The position numbers were made by a program, and so were the translations under genes. Source: Cordylochernes scorpioides (lineage: Eukaryota > Arthropoda > Arachnida > Pseudoscorpiones > Chernetidae). Taken from it: a stretch of DNA of 64,000 nt. The notes under the pieces are model-generated. The model did no database searches. It was given only the letters and a program-made list of their open reading frames with translations, and had not been told where the DNA came from. Every line of letters begins with the position of its first letter. Positions within the stretch are counted from its first letter, which is position 1. Below, one piece after another: positions 13,051 through 23,429 of this stretch. The stretch spans positions 96,117,794-96,181,793 of the forward strand of contig CP092872.1 in assembly GCA_030710605.1 (NCBI GenBank). The letters run 5' to 3'.

Positions 13051-14420
13051 TGGCCTTACTACATGGCCCCCACCCATAATTCAATCTTCGTATTCACAGT
13101 ATTGTAATATATTGTAGTGCTAATACCACTTGTCACACGGTGTTTTCTACTAACATCTCTCCAGTATTTCATCTCAAAAGCCTCCAGTAACTAGCAATGT
13201 ATTAGAACCAAAAGCTTGAGGAATGAATGATGGTTGAGGAGGTTCAAAGAGATTTTATTACTTTTAATTCTATTAATTAGGAACAACAAAACGCTCCACG
13301 CTACAAACGTTAGAATGTGCTGACACAAATACAATTAAATATACTCCTCTATATGGTTAAAATAAACCCAAATATTATAAAACTTTTGCAAAGACAGATA
13401 AAAAATAAGGTTACACATTTATTGTATTTATTTTAGACGGGAAAGAGATTTTTAATTCTCTATTGCGCTTTCTCTGAGGACAACTTATAATATGGCTGAA
13501 ATAGATATCAAACAAGCTACACACATGAACTTTGAAAATCCATTTGTCTCAGGTGTATATGGGAAAACCTGACAGAAACTGACGCCGTGTGTAAGAAGTT
13601 CCTTGCACGGTGGAGGAGATCTCGGCATTAACCCGGGTGTTGTCAGCCAGTGGCGCCCCCTCCCTCCTTGAAATAGACCCGAGAGTAATTAATGGAGAGA
13701 ACCCGCAGGTTTTTTTTTCTTTCTGGGCAGGCGACACTTTTAAAATAGCGCACGGTCCATCAGAGATCAATTGGCACTCAGATGGCTTCTTTCTGTTGCC
13801 ACGAGAGATTACCTGCTTGGAAGCCTATATAAATTTAACCAATTTGCTATAGATAGCAGCTTGTTAAACTCCCTCACTCAGGAGAAACGAAGCCAGATGT
13901 AGATATATAAAGATCGCAAAAGCTCGTTAACGCCAAATTAACACCGCTAGTTACATAAGCGAAGGGTATATGCAGCTGAGTAAAACTGAGATGTTATCTG
14001 CAAGTGAATCCAAAACCGCACGCGAAGTTCCCATTTACCTCTTCCCCGCGGGATTTTTTACATAAATTTACATATATTAGGCGAACACAGCACACATTCT
14101 ATTCAATCTTTTGGTCCTTTATATCTGATATCCTAATTAATAAAGGAATTATGTAATTTTGATGACGCTGAGAGATATAGCTCTATTTTATAACCCCGCT
14201 ATACAAGTTTATAATGGATTTAGAGGAAACGTGGAGTTATCAGCCCTAACAACTTAGTTATAGCGCTATTGGTAAACTCTTGTCTGGTTTATATATTTGT
14301 GTGTGTGAACCTCCCTTGTTTTCAACGATTAATATATATAATCTTCTCTCGAAAGAGAAGAAAAGAAAAACTAGAATAATAAAAAAAGGCCAGACAGTCA
14401 AAATGAAGGAAAAGGCCTGC
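13051..14420. other. Intergenic, no supported gene
   Basis: Overlapping opposite-strand frames near 13,549-13,852 show no domain. No transposon ends recognised. Confidence 0.45.
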
Positions 14421-14421
14421 C

Positions 14422-14580
14422 CTGACGAGACCCAACATCTCGAAACGCGTACGTGGTTGGCTGCTTTTATATATTCTCAATAGAATAGATTGATCAATAT
14501 TTTGTGAAATAAAGTTTGGTTGATATTCCGAAAGATGGCGCTTTGCGTGAAAATTCTCATATAGGTGACTCTGCATTCCT
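14422..14580 (+). ncRNA. Hammerhead-like repeat, diverged copy
   Basis: CTGACGA (14,422-14,428) is followed by a GA...TC helix with a CCCAACA-containing loop, GAAA (14,442-14,445), then CGCGTA and CGTGGTTGGC. The post-GAA segment ACGCGT is a perfect palindrome, as expected of a helix III that forms between two molecules. The 5' side of helix I has decayed relative to 22,165. The downstream text (TTGATATTCCGAAAGATGGC) is a distant match to the 22 kb and 57 kb repeats. Presence of the motif is clear; activity is unknown. Confidence 0.5.
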
Positions 14581-15239
14581 ATAGAAATATCTCTATGAAA
14601 TGTAGGGATGTGTTGCTGCCGCCATAAGTACGTGGTACAGTGTCATGGAGTAGGTATTACGGCCGGTACATGGTGTGTGTGTCAATGTGCAAATTGTTGT
14701 TGAAGTACCACAGATATGTGTAACTTGTAATGATTTCCATAAAACTGGAATATACCAGCTCTCGTTGGCAATGATGTATCGATGCCAATGGTTTTTATTT
14801 TGATTAATAAAGGTTTGCTTGTAACGAGTTATTGCTAGTTGTCACTACAAATCGGCCATTATTTTTGCATCAACCCAATAGTTGTGTGATGATGTGTAAC
14901 TGATAGGGTGATCTGTGATTGGTTTAAAACCGATAAATGAAAGAGAGATGTGGTAATGTGCAACTTGTTGTTTAGGAGAATGAGAGGCAATATATTGTTA
15001 AGGTATAATAGGGAGATTTGACAATATGCAAATGTTACTCATCCCCAACAGATGTCCGTAAGCCATCAGTAACATCCAATTGTTGCGCTTTCCCTATCAC
15101 ATGTAAATTGTTGTTGACCACTATGCAATGAAGTGTTGTTGACGTCCATGTGTTGGTGTGTCCAGCTGACAACTCCCAGAACATGTTCCCCCGTCCAACC
15201 CTCCACTGACGGAAGTCCATGTGAACGCGCGTCCGCAAA
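14581..15239 (+). other. Upstream flank of the Toll gene
   Basis: No clear TATA box or initiator can be placed. Degenerate recurrences of TG(T/C)(A)AA(A/C)TTGTTGTTGA occur near 14,688, 14,957 and 15,102. A fragment near 15,040-15,085 (CAACAGATG, AAGCCATCAG) matches the repeat body at 22,290-22,330, so a relic of that element lies within 200 bp of the start codon. Confidence 0.45.
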
Positions 15240-18200
15240 ATGCCAACCTTCCCATGCAGCGGCGCCCAGCGGCGGCTCCTGCTCTGTCTGTCTGTGATGC
15301 TGCTAGCCGAGGCCGCGCGGTACAACGCGCCCGGCGACTGCGAGTGGGTGAAGATCGGGCCGGGGACGGTCGAGATGTCGCTTCGGTGCCGCGGCTCGCG
15401 CGACGCGGGCGGCATGAACTTCAGCCACATCGAGTCCATGAACACAGAGAAACTGAGGATATTTTGTGAAGATGTTTACTACGAAACACGCCTTACAAAT
15501 GGTTCTTTCGCCCAGCTGCCTCTTCTCAAATCCTTGAAGGTTGAGAACTGTAAGATTGCGTCCCTGTCGGCCGGTGCTCTGCGGGGGCTGGGCGAGCTGA
15601 GGAACGTGACCATCCGCACCCACAACGTCCAGTGGGGCTCACTGGCCTTCACCGTGGAGCCAGGCAGCTTCAAGGAGACCCCCCTCCTAGAGTGGCTCGA
15701 CCTCTCTATGAACAACCTCCTCGCGCTCCCAGATAATATATTTTTCCACCTGCCCCACCTCAAGAACCTCAACCTCGCGCGGAACAAGCTCTCGTCCATA
15801 TCCCGGCTGGGGTTCGAGAGGGACCTCGGCTACGCCAGGCTGCGGCATCTGACCGAGCTCGACCTCTCCTACAACCGCATCAAGTATCTTCCCGACCGGA
15901 CCTTCTCCTCTCTGCAGAATGCTCAATTCCTCAACATCCGGGACAACCACGTGTCCCAGATCGGCCATACCGCCTTCCACGAGCTCAAGAAGCTCCAGGT
16001 CCTCAACCTGGCCAACAACAAGATCGTCCAGCTCCCCGAGCAGTTCCTCAGGGACTCGGTGGAGCTGCGGGAGCTCTACCTCCAGAACAACTCCATCTCC
16101 CTCGTGCCCCCGGGGGCGTTCGACGGGCTGGAGCAGGTGCTGGTGCTCAACCTCAGCCGCAACCACATCTCCAGCCTGGGCGGCGGTGCGAGGGACATCT
16201 TCGCCGACCTGGTCCGGCTCATCGTCCTCGACCTGAGCTACAACAGCCTGACCACCATCAACGCCACCACCTTCCAAAACCAGCAGTCTCTTCAAATCCT
16301 CTACTTGGATCACAACCAGATCGAGACCATCAACGACACCGCCTTTTCAAATTTGCACAATCTATTTTCTCTGGTCATGAACACCAACCGGCTACGGATC
16401 ATCGACTTCAACACCTTGGACGGCCTTTACGTCCTCAGTTCGCTAGACCTCAACTACAATCACATCCATTCCATCCACCATGAAGCCTTCAAGAACTGCA
16501 CCAACCTGCAGGATCTCCAGCTGGAAGGAAACAGGTTCACCAAGATCCCGAATGCCATCTCATCGCTGCATCTGCTGAAAACGCTGAACGTGGCATACAA
16601 TGGGATCCGCGACATCAACAACTCAACGTTCCACGGCACCAAGCAGTTGCTCTACCTCAGCGCCGAGCACAACGAGATCGGCAACCTCACCCGTGGCATC
16701 CTGAGGGACGTCTCCGGGCTCAGGTCCCTGGACCTGGCGCACAACAGGATCGAGGGGCTGGAGCACGGCATCTTCGACGACGCCCCCGGACTTCAGGTCC
16801 TTCTCCTGAACGACAACCAGCTCTCTGACATCAACGGGCTGTTCATGAACCTCCATTCTCTCGAGCTCCTGAATGTCTCGCGGAACAGGATAACCTGGTT
16901 CGACTACGCTCTTATTCCCATCCAGCTGAAGGAGCTCGACATGCACGACAACAGGATCGAGGCGCTGGGCAATTACTTCGAGATGGAGAACAAGCTGCAT
17001 CTGGTGTACTTCGACGTGTCGCACAACCTGCTCACCGAGCTAGCGCAGACCTGCCTGCCCCACAGGATCGAGCACGTCAACCTCAACAACAACCGTATCA
17101 AGAGCATCAACATTTTAACCTTCATGTCGAAAGAGAACCTGACGAAAGTCGACCTGACACACAATCGTCTGACAACGCTCGACATCAACGTCTTCCGTCT
17201 CAAAACGCAGTCCATGAAGAACGTGCCGGAGTTCAAGATCAGCGACAATCCCTTCCTGTGCGACTGCACCATGGAGTGGCTGCAGAGGTTAGACAACTTG
17301 GATGAAACGGGACAGTTTCCCAAGATGGACGTGAGGAACGTCCTCTGCCAAATGCCATTCCCCAGGCACTCGCCGCCTCGTTCCTTGATGAACCTGACCA
17401 CTACAGACTTCTTGTGCAAGTACCGCTCGCACTGCTTCGCCCTGTGCCACTGCTGTGACTTCGACGCCTGCGACTGTGAGATGGTCTGTCCAGAAAACTG
17501 CACGTGTTACTCCGACCAGACGTGGTACTCCAACATCGTGGAGTGCAGCTTCCAAGGCTTCACCAACATCCCGAGCCGCGTGCCTATGGATGCGACGGAG
17601 CTGTACCTGGACGGGAACGACATGACTCACCTGTCCAGCCACAGGTTCATTGGGAGGAAGAACCTGCGCGTGCTGTACCTCAACAACAGCAACATCAACC
17701 ACATTCCCAACCGGACCTTCATCGGTCTGCAGAACCTGCAGATCCTCCACCTGGAGCACAACAAGCTGCGGATCCTGCACAGCTACCAGTTCGAGAACCT
17801 CACCCGGCTGCGAGAGTTGTACCTCTCGTACAACCAGCTGCAGTACATCAGCAACGGCACCTTCCAGAGCCTCAAGTCTCTCAAGATCCTCCACCTGGAG
17901 TACAACTACCTCGTGGACTACTCCATCTGGGAGCTGGGGCAGGTGAAGAGCCTGGCGATGGTGATGGCCAGCCACAACCAGTGGAGCTGCAATTGCAAGT
18001 TCACGGAGGAGTTCCACGAGTGGCTGGTGATGTCGGGGACGGTGCGGGACGCCCGCGACGTCCGCTGCTACTACAACAACACGCCGGGCCCTTACCTGCT
18101 GCACTACAACTCCTCGGCCTGCAGCAACCAGACCGTAGTCACCTATCTACAGGCCGTCTTCACGGACGACTTCATGCCCATCATGATTATCATGCCAATC

Positions 18201-18824
18201 ATCATCTTCCTCATTGTGATCACCCTCATCGTCGCGTGCATCTACCGCCAGGATATCAAGATGTGGCTCTTCAACAGGTACGGCGTGCGGATATTCCACC
18301 GGGCGCGCTACGCGCCCGAGTCCGAAAAACTCTTCGACGCCTTCATATCGTACTGTAAGAAGGACGAGGCCTTCGTGACTCAGATCCTAGTGCCACAGCT
18401 CGAGTGCAGGCCGCCCACGTACAGATTGTGCCTTTGCTTTCGCGACATTCCAGCGCCGTCGTTCTTCAACGACGCCATCGCCGAGGCGGTGGACAGTAGT
18501 CACAGGACCATGTGCGTCATCTCCGAGCAGTTCCTGAAGAACGACAACTGTCGCCAGGAGCTGCGTACGGCCTACCAGGAGACCCAGTGCAACAAGAGGC
18601 ATAGACTCATCCTCATTCTCCTAGACAAGATCTCCTTGAAGGAGCTTGACCCAGACGCCAGGCAATACCTACGGCATTCTGAGGTCATCAGGTGGGGGGA
18701 CCGCAATTTCTGGCAGAAGATCAGGTACGCCATGCCTGAGGTCCGCTCACAGCGGCACATCACGTCAGAGCACCACGCCCCTCCCCTCACCATGATGACA
18801 GACCCCAACATCAAGTTTGTGTGA
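15240..18824 (+). CDS. Toll receptor, Toll-6/7/Tollo/18-wheeler type
   Basis: Single-exon gene for a 1,194-residue type I membrane receptor. A hydrophobic signal (about residues 10-25, LLLCLSVMLLAEA) precedes a long leucine-rich ectodomain. A first cysteine cap starts at NPFLCDC (Cys674), followed by the Cys-rich linker CKYRSHCFALCHCCDFDACDC from 726. A second N-cap is CPENCTC (750); more repeats run to a second C-cap (NQWSCNCK, Cys917). The membrane segment is about 980-1003. A cytoplasmic TIR domain (about 1028-1165) shows box 1 LFDAFISY and box 3 FW (1157-1158). The two-block ectodomain, the Cys-rich linker and lack of introns match the long Toll group. Such receptors act in epithelial patterning and sometimes immunity. 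Box 2 is atypical: RDIPAPSFFND where RDxPxG is usual. The start ATG is preceded by AAA and opens directly into the signal. The gene is far more GC-rich than its flanks; open frames in its other frames are shadows. The exact paralogue is unresolved. Confidence 0.95.
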   Translation: MPTFPCSGAQRRLLLCLSVMLLAEAARYNAPGDCEWVKIGPGTVEMSLRCRGSRDAGGMNFSHIESMNTEKLRIFCEDVYYETRLTNGSFAQLPLLKSLKVENCKIASLSAGALRGLGELRNVTIRTHNVQWGSLAFTVEPGSFKETPLLEWLDLSMNNLLALPDNIFFHLPHLKNLNLARNKLSSISRLGFERDLGYARLRHLTELDLSYNRIKYLPDRTFSSLQNAQFLNIRDNHVSQIGHTAFHELKKLQVLNLANNKIVQLPEQFLRDSVELRELYLQNNSISLVPPGAFDGLEQVLVLNLSRNHISSLGGGARDIFADLVRLIVLDLSYNSLTTINATTFQNQQSLQILYLDHNQIETINDTAFSNLHNLFSLVMNTNRLRIIDFNTLDGLYVLSSLDLNYNHIHSIHHEAFKNCTNLQDLQLEGNRFTKIPNAISSLHLLKTLNVAYNGIRDINNSTFHGTKQLLYLSAEHNEIGNLTRGILRDVSGLRSLDLAHNRIEGLEHGIFDDAPGLQVLLLNDNQLSDINGLFMNLHSLELLNVSRNRITWFDYALIPIQLKELDMHDNRIEALGNYFEMENKLHLVYFDVSHNLLTELAQTCLPHRIEHVNLNNNRIKSINILTFMSKENLTKVDLTHNRLTTLDINVFRLKTQSMKNVPEFKISDNPFLCDCTMEWLQRLDNLDETGQFPKMDVRNVLCQMPFPRHSPPRSLMNLTTTDFLCKYRSHCFALCHCCDFDACDCEMVCPENCTCYSDQTWYSNIVECSFQGFTNIPSRVPMDATELYLDGNDMTHLSSHRFIGRKNLRVLYLNNSNINHIPNRTFIGLQNLQILHLEHNKLRILHSYQFENLTRLRELYLSYNQLQYISNGTFQSLKSLKILHLEYNYLVDYSIWELGQVKSLAMVMASHNQWSCNCKFTEEFHEWLVMSGTVRDARDVRCYYNNTPGPYLLHYNSSACSNQTVVTYLQAVFTDDFMPIMIIMPIIIFLIVITLIVACIYRQDIKMWLFNRYGVRIFHRARYAPESEKLFDAFISYCKKDEAFVTQILVPQLECRPPTYRLCLCFRDIPAPSFFNDAIAEAVDSSHRTMCVISEQFLKNDNCRQELRTAYQETQCNKRHRLILILLDKISLKELDPDARQYLRHSEVIRWGDRNFWQKIRYAMPEVRSQRHITSEHHAPPLTMMTDPNIKFV

Positions 18825-19490
18825 TATCTACATATTGTACAGTGTAAATTATTCTTTTTGTTCTTTTTTTTTTTTTTTTGGCCAAATGTGAAAAATGATA
18901 ACTTTTTTTTTTTCAAATTAAAAAAAAAAAAAGCGAGAGAAGAAGAAGAAGAAAACAATCTAGTGATCTATTTAATTTTTTTTAAATAAATAATTGTACA
19001 GTATATATATATATAAGAGTAAATATATATAAATAAAAAAAAACAAAGGCACTATGTATAAATTTGCATTAGTATATATATTTATAAATGCAACAGCTTT
19101 TTGTCATGCATATTATATATATTCTAATATATAAAAGCATCTGTTGTAACACACAAATATTTTGATACATTAATATATATATGTATGTATATACATATGT
19201 ATGTATATATATATATATGATGTACAGAGAAGAGTAGCCTCCAGTTAACTTCTCATGAAGGTAGGACAGTGAAAAATCGTGATATAAACTTTCTAGCAAT
19301 TTAAAAAAACAGAATAAGGAAGCGCTTGAATTTATACAACTTGGAAATTAAAAAAAAAAAAAAATCTTGAGTTTACATAAAACTATTTTAGATTTTTATA
19401 TGAAATTCTATTTTATTTATTTATATTTCTTCCGTTATTTAAAAAAAGAAACATCAACTTTTTAAATAAAGTATTTTAAAAATTGTAGAG
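18825..19490 (+). other. Toll 3' untranslated region
   Basis: AT-rich and T/A-run-rich sequence after the TGA stop. An upstream AATAAA-like signal lies near 18,985 and a stronger one at 19,465. Base composition changes sharply at the stop codon. Confidence 0.7.
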
Positions 19491-19515
19491 TGTGTTGTGT
19501 GTTTTTTATTCTATG
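19465..19515 (+). terminator. Probable poly(A) site of the Toll transcript
   Basis: AATAAA at 19,465-19,470 is followed by GT/T-rich sequence (GAGTGTGTTGTGTGTTTTTT) about 20 bases on, the usual layout of a cleavage and polyadenylation site. Confidence 0.65.
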
Positions 19516-20066
19516 TTAATAACATTAATACACATATTCACAAAATTGATTTGGTATATAAAAGGTGGGAAATATGCAAATATGAAAATTTGAAGTAAAT
19601 ATTTACTTTTAATGTTGCTTTCTTCCTATATTCTAGGGGGGGGGGGAATACAATTACACTACATGCATACAATTAGGTTACTAACATATCAAATATCTAA
19701 GATAAAGAATTTTCCAGAAATAAGATTCTTGTAGAGATATTTTAAAGGCGTTGGTTAAGCTTTCGGTCTTCCATGTCCTTCCTTCTACAGGAGAAGCATA
19801 TCACCGCTTAACAGCAATCCTTATTGAGAGAGGTTAGTCCGTATATAATGTTTATCTTAGGTGAACATTTATCGAGGCTTCTGTAAAGGAAGGGTTCATG
19901 TGTAGAAACTTTAGCAAAGCGTTATCATAAATTATCTCTCTCCATGAAACACCTGAAGGATTCTCTCATTTCCAACTTATAACAAGGTTAAATGGATACA
20001 TTAGGATTCTGTTCTAATCTTACATTTATGCAAGTTGGGGAAACAAAAAAAAAAAACGTTTAAAAC
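19491..20066. other. Intergenic
   Basis: A degenerate hairpin-GAAA motif lies on the minus strand at 19,758-19,792 (CTGTAGAAGG, then GACCGAAAGCTTAACC), a relative of the motif at 35,271. Otherwise nothing recognised. Confidence 0.5.
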
Positions 20067-20068
20067 TA

Positions 20069-20214
20069 CAGTCAAACCTGTCTATAGCGCTCCCTCTCTA
20101 CAGCGCTCGATTTTAAATACGTAATACGATGCGAGATTTACATTAAAAGTGACCAGTCTATAGCACCCTATTTTGTTGAGTCCCAAGAGGAAGCGCTATA
20201 GACAGGTTTAACTG
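20069..20214. mobile_element. pogo/Tigger-like MITE, 146 bp
   Basis: Terminal inverted repeats CAGTCAAACCTGTCTATAGC and GCTATAGACAGGTTTAACTG are flanked by TA on both sides. The CAGT-AAACC terminus and TA target duplication are typical of pogo/Tigger transposons. No coding capacity. Confidence 0.85.
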
Positions 20215-20995
20215 TATATTTATGTGGATTTTTGAGCCGAAAACAAATAAAATTTGGTAAAATGTTATTGAAATACCTAATCCTAAAAAAAAAAAAAAAC
20301 TCTTTCCAGCGCGTTTTTTCTGCTATATTTCCAAAATTATATTTAAAAAATTAAACTGAAATATATGATTTAAAACGTTTTCAACAAATTTCTATATAAA
20401 TAATATATTAATAAACACAAAGATCGCGCCTCCCTCTCTCCAGTCAAAATAGACGCCAAAAACTAGGTGCTATTTATTGTTTGTATTTTTATAGTAAAGG
20501 GCGAATTTTTTACCATATGGATAAGTAGCCACGACCCAATGTTTAGGCGTGCAAATGCTTGTTTTGTAATGCAATTTGATAGGAAGCGGTGCCTGTTATG
20601 CAAATATAATTAGTTAAAGAACTATATTAAAGCGCGCGTGTGCACACGTGTAAATAAATGTGGGAGGATGAATGGTGTATACATATTTACATATATCCCT
20701 TCTCTCTTTTCTTAAATGCATAGATCTAGTGTGGCTTTATATTCACTGATCTTAAGCGTCGTTCTTAGGGATTGTCATAGAGTGCCTTTATGCATCAACA
20801 AATTCCTGAAATGTATTTATTTAAAAATATTGTTCCTTTTTGCATATAAGTAAATGCTTAGGATTCATCGCTTGAACGTCTAAGTCACTGAGTTGCTTCA
20901 TAGTGAGCAGACGTCAGTGACACGGCATAAATGCATTGCTTTTATGCAATTGGAAATAAAGAGATACTCATTTTGCACATATATGACCTATGGAA
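20215..20995. other. Intergenic, AT-rich
   Basis: A half copy of the 6,576 palindrome family lies near 20,440. No gene seen. Confidence 0.5.
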
Positions 20996-20999
20996 GTAT

Positions 21000-21585
21000 G
21001 CAAATACATTGTAGGTTATAGCACAAGGTGTCTGTGGGAAAGCTGTTTGCTCGAAAGTTGGCCTATTATATTGAATAAAGAAACATATTGAAAAATGTCC
21101 TAGTTTAAAACCAACCAGACAATGATTCAGGATAGCGAAATATGCAAATATATTGTAGGTTATAAGCACAGGGTGTCTGTGAGAAAACTGTTTGCTCGAA
21201 AGTTGGCCTATCATATTGAATAAAGAAACATATTGAAAAATGTCCTAGTTTAAAACCAACCAGACCATGATTCAGGATAGCGAAGTATGCAAACATATTT
21301 TAGGTTATAGCACAAGGTGTCTGTGGGAAAGCTGTTTACTCGAAAGTTGGCCTATCATATTGAATAAAGAAACATTGAAAAATGTCCTAGTTTAAAACCA
21401 ACCAGACAATGATTCAGGATAGCGAAATATGCAAATATATTGTAGGTTATAGCACAAGGTGTCTGTGAGAAAGCTGTTTACTCGAAAGTTGGCCTATCAT
21501 ATTGAATAAAGAAACATATTGAAAAATGTCCTAGTTTAAAACCAACCAGACCATGATTCAGGATAGCGAAATATGCAAATATATA
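21000..21585 (+). repeat. ~144-bp tandem repeat, four units
   Basis: GCACAAGGTGTCTGTG recurs at 21,021, 21,166, 21,310 and 21,452 (periods 145, 144, 142). Each unit contains an AAGCTGTTTGCT-type hairpin, then CGAAAGTTGGCC, then AATAAAG, then ATATGCAAATATATTG. The hairpin-GAAA-AATAAA order matches the hammerhead-like families, but the first strand is CTGTGGG or CTGTGAG, so the catalytic core is not conserved. Confidence 0.92.
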
Positions 21586-22160
21586 TTTTAAAATGTTCAT
21601 CATTTACTTTTTCAAATGCACATAGCCTTGTAGGTTTTTATAATTGTTAAATATAGCAGTAAATTTTCGCAACCTTGTGGGTTCTGGTAGTAAGTAGACG
21701 GGAGTGTTATTGACAGAGTGTTTTAAAAGTTCAAATACTATTTATAAAGAGCGTACACAAACATATATAAAAAAAAGTTCCTGACCCAGTGGTTAAGCGT
21801 TTCAAAACATGGTAGTGTTTACATAGATCTGTCAGCTTGTCACGAAGCATCTTGTCAATACCACACTTGACCCAGTTGAAATGGCGGTAGGACAAACACT
21901 CAATGTGGGCTGACATATTAACCTTTCTCATATCCTACCTGGAAGATGTGGGAGGGGAAACCTGCTCTTCCTTTAAAGGAAGAACCTGTGTCTTCTATAT
22001 TAAAACATACGCCATCTATATGTGCTAAATGAAACTAATATAAGAGCACAATTTTTTTTTTAAATAAGAGAAACTTTATGTTGTCCTTACTGACGTGACT
22101 TTCTGTTGTCCCTACTGTCAATTTCGGAAGAGCTTGCTGGATCATCAGTGATGATACAGT
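21586..22160. other. Intergenic
   Basis: Nothing recognised. Confidence 0.45.
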
Positions 22161-22164
22161 TTGC

Positions 22165-22206
22165 ACCACGCTGATGAAGGCCAACAGCCCGAAACGTGTA
22201 CGTGGT
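22165..22206 (+). ncRNA. Hammerhead ribozyme-like motif, type I layout
   Basis: Helix I is ACCACG (22,165-22,170) with CGTGGT (22,201-22,206), six pairs. The core strand is CTGATGA (22,171-22,177). Helix II is GGC/GCC around CAACA, with an A-C mismatch where G10.1-C11.1 is usual. Then come GAAA (22,191-22,194), a minimal helix III (AC/GT, loop GT) and A at the cleavage position (22,200). In a dimer, ACGTGT could form a longer helix III. Such minimal type I hammerheads are known in Penelope-like elements and animal retrozymes. The mismatch in helix II may reduce activity; no cleavage data exist here. Confidence 0.6.
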
Positions 22207-22345
22207 TAGCTTTTCTTGATTAATCAAGAATGGGTATTTGGCCAATTCTGGAATAATTAAAAAAATCAACGAATAGTTTATATTCATTCCAACAGATGAC
22301 GCAAGCCATCAGCAACTTTCTGTTGCACGATCAATCCAAGCACAT
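22201..22345 (+). repeat. Body of the hammerhead-bearing repeat
   Basis: Starts at the predicted cleavage position and continues with TTCTTGATTAATCAAGAA (a perfect palindrome), GTATTTGGCCAATTCTGGAA, and GCCATCAGCAACTTTCTGTT. The same body on the minus strand forms the foldback at 57,582-57,772. A fragment resembling its 3' end (CAGGAGATGCCTTTATTCTT) is at 22,455-22,474, possibly separated by a later insertion. Confidence 0.75.
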
Positions 22346-22554
22346 CATTTATTCCATTAGGAAGAAAACAAGTATGTAGCACAGGGTTCCAACAACGGAG
22401 GTATGGAGCCCAGAGTAGCAGCCATGCAGGAAAGTTGACCGAGTTGCATAATCAGGAGATGCCTTTATTCTTAATGTATCCACCTGATTCCAATACAATT
22501 TGTACAATTTTGTCACATTGTTGGTCGTTCTCATGTATAGTTGTGAACGTCAAA

Positions 22555-22612
22555 CACGTGTTAACGAGTGGTGAACTCTCCCAGTGGTTTCACCAGTTTA
22601 ATCTGCTATACT
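22555..22612 (-). repeat. Family E (CTGATGAGCC) fragment
   Basis: Minus strand: ATTAAACTGGTGAAACCACT, GGGAGAGTTCACCACT, then breaks before the CTGATGA strand. See 55,195 for a complete copy. Confidence 0.6.
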
Positions 22613-22624
22613 TATTTTTTAAAG

Positions 22625-22780
22625 ACCTTTTCGTTACTTGCATTCACTGGTGAGGTTTGACTTTTTCAAGAATGGAGGGGCATTGGAGAATTTTTTTTGT
22701 TCTTTAGAAAAAAGTGCCCAATGCAGGATTCGATCCTGTGTCGTAGCTATCGAAGGTTTACACCACTCCTCCACCTACCC
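22625..22780 (-). mobile_element. tRNA-derived SINE1, truncated
   Basis: The tRNA-like head at 22,705-22,768 has the B-box-like complement AGGATTCGATCCTG, followed by a short body piece (CTTGCATTCACTGGTGAGGT). Matches the complete copy at 43,195-43,505. Confidence 0.75.
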
Positions 22781-23429
22781 TCTAGTTCTCACCATAGAAT
22801 CCTGTACTTAATTAGTTTCCTCCCTGCACTAGCTTCTCCAACCTGCCAAACGACAATGTGTAGAACGATGGTAAATTCTACTCAGTAATACTTTGCATAC
22901 TTGCTCTTGCAACTTTCGTGCATAGTTATTCCTCTCATACATTGTGGAAGAGGTATGCCACAATGTAATGAGAGAAATAGCTATTTTTTAAAGAGAAGTG
23001 AAGAAATAAACGAGAAAATGTATACAAAGCCTGGGTGTAAAAGGAATGTTCATTTGGTACGTAAGAATCTATCTATTTTAAAGAAGAAAACTCAAAAAAC
23101 TTTCGAGGAATTCCAATCAAGCAAAACTATAGGTAGATTGGATAAACAGCGAAAATATTTATTGTAATATCATATGTTTTTAGCCATTTATATTTACATA
23201 GAGGAAACTTTATAGAACATATTGGTGATATAGAGTAACGACTCAAAAGTTTCCGCAAGAAATCAATAATAAAAAAGTAGAAACATTGGGCCAGAGATAG
23301 AGCACAGCGGTAAAGTTGCGGAGAGCGAGGTTGGCCAACAGGGGGCAGGAAGAAATACTTCCACCAGTCAACCCGGCATGATGATGATGATGAATGGGCG
23401 GAGGTTGTGAAACTCGCGGCCTTAACTGC
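22781..23429. other. Intergenic, no supported gene
   Basis: An 88-codon frame at 22,901-23,167 (lysine-rich C-terminal half) has no recognisable family and is not called. A short ATG/ATC microsatellite lies near 23,378-23,392. Confidence 0.45.

Noticed and set aside
15221-18602. Long open frames on both strands inside the Toll gene (for example 17,289-18,104 minus and 17,504-18,358 plus)
   Set aside because: They are shadows of the GC-rich Toll reading frame and show low-complexity, frame-shifted composition.
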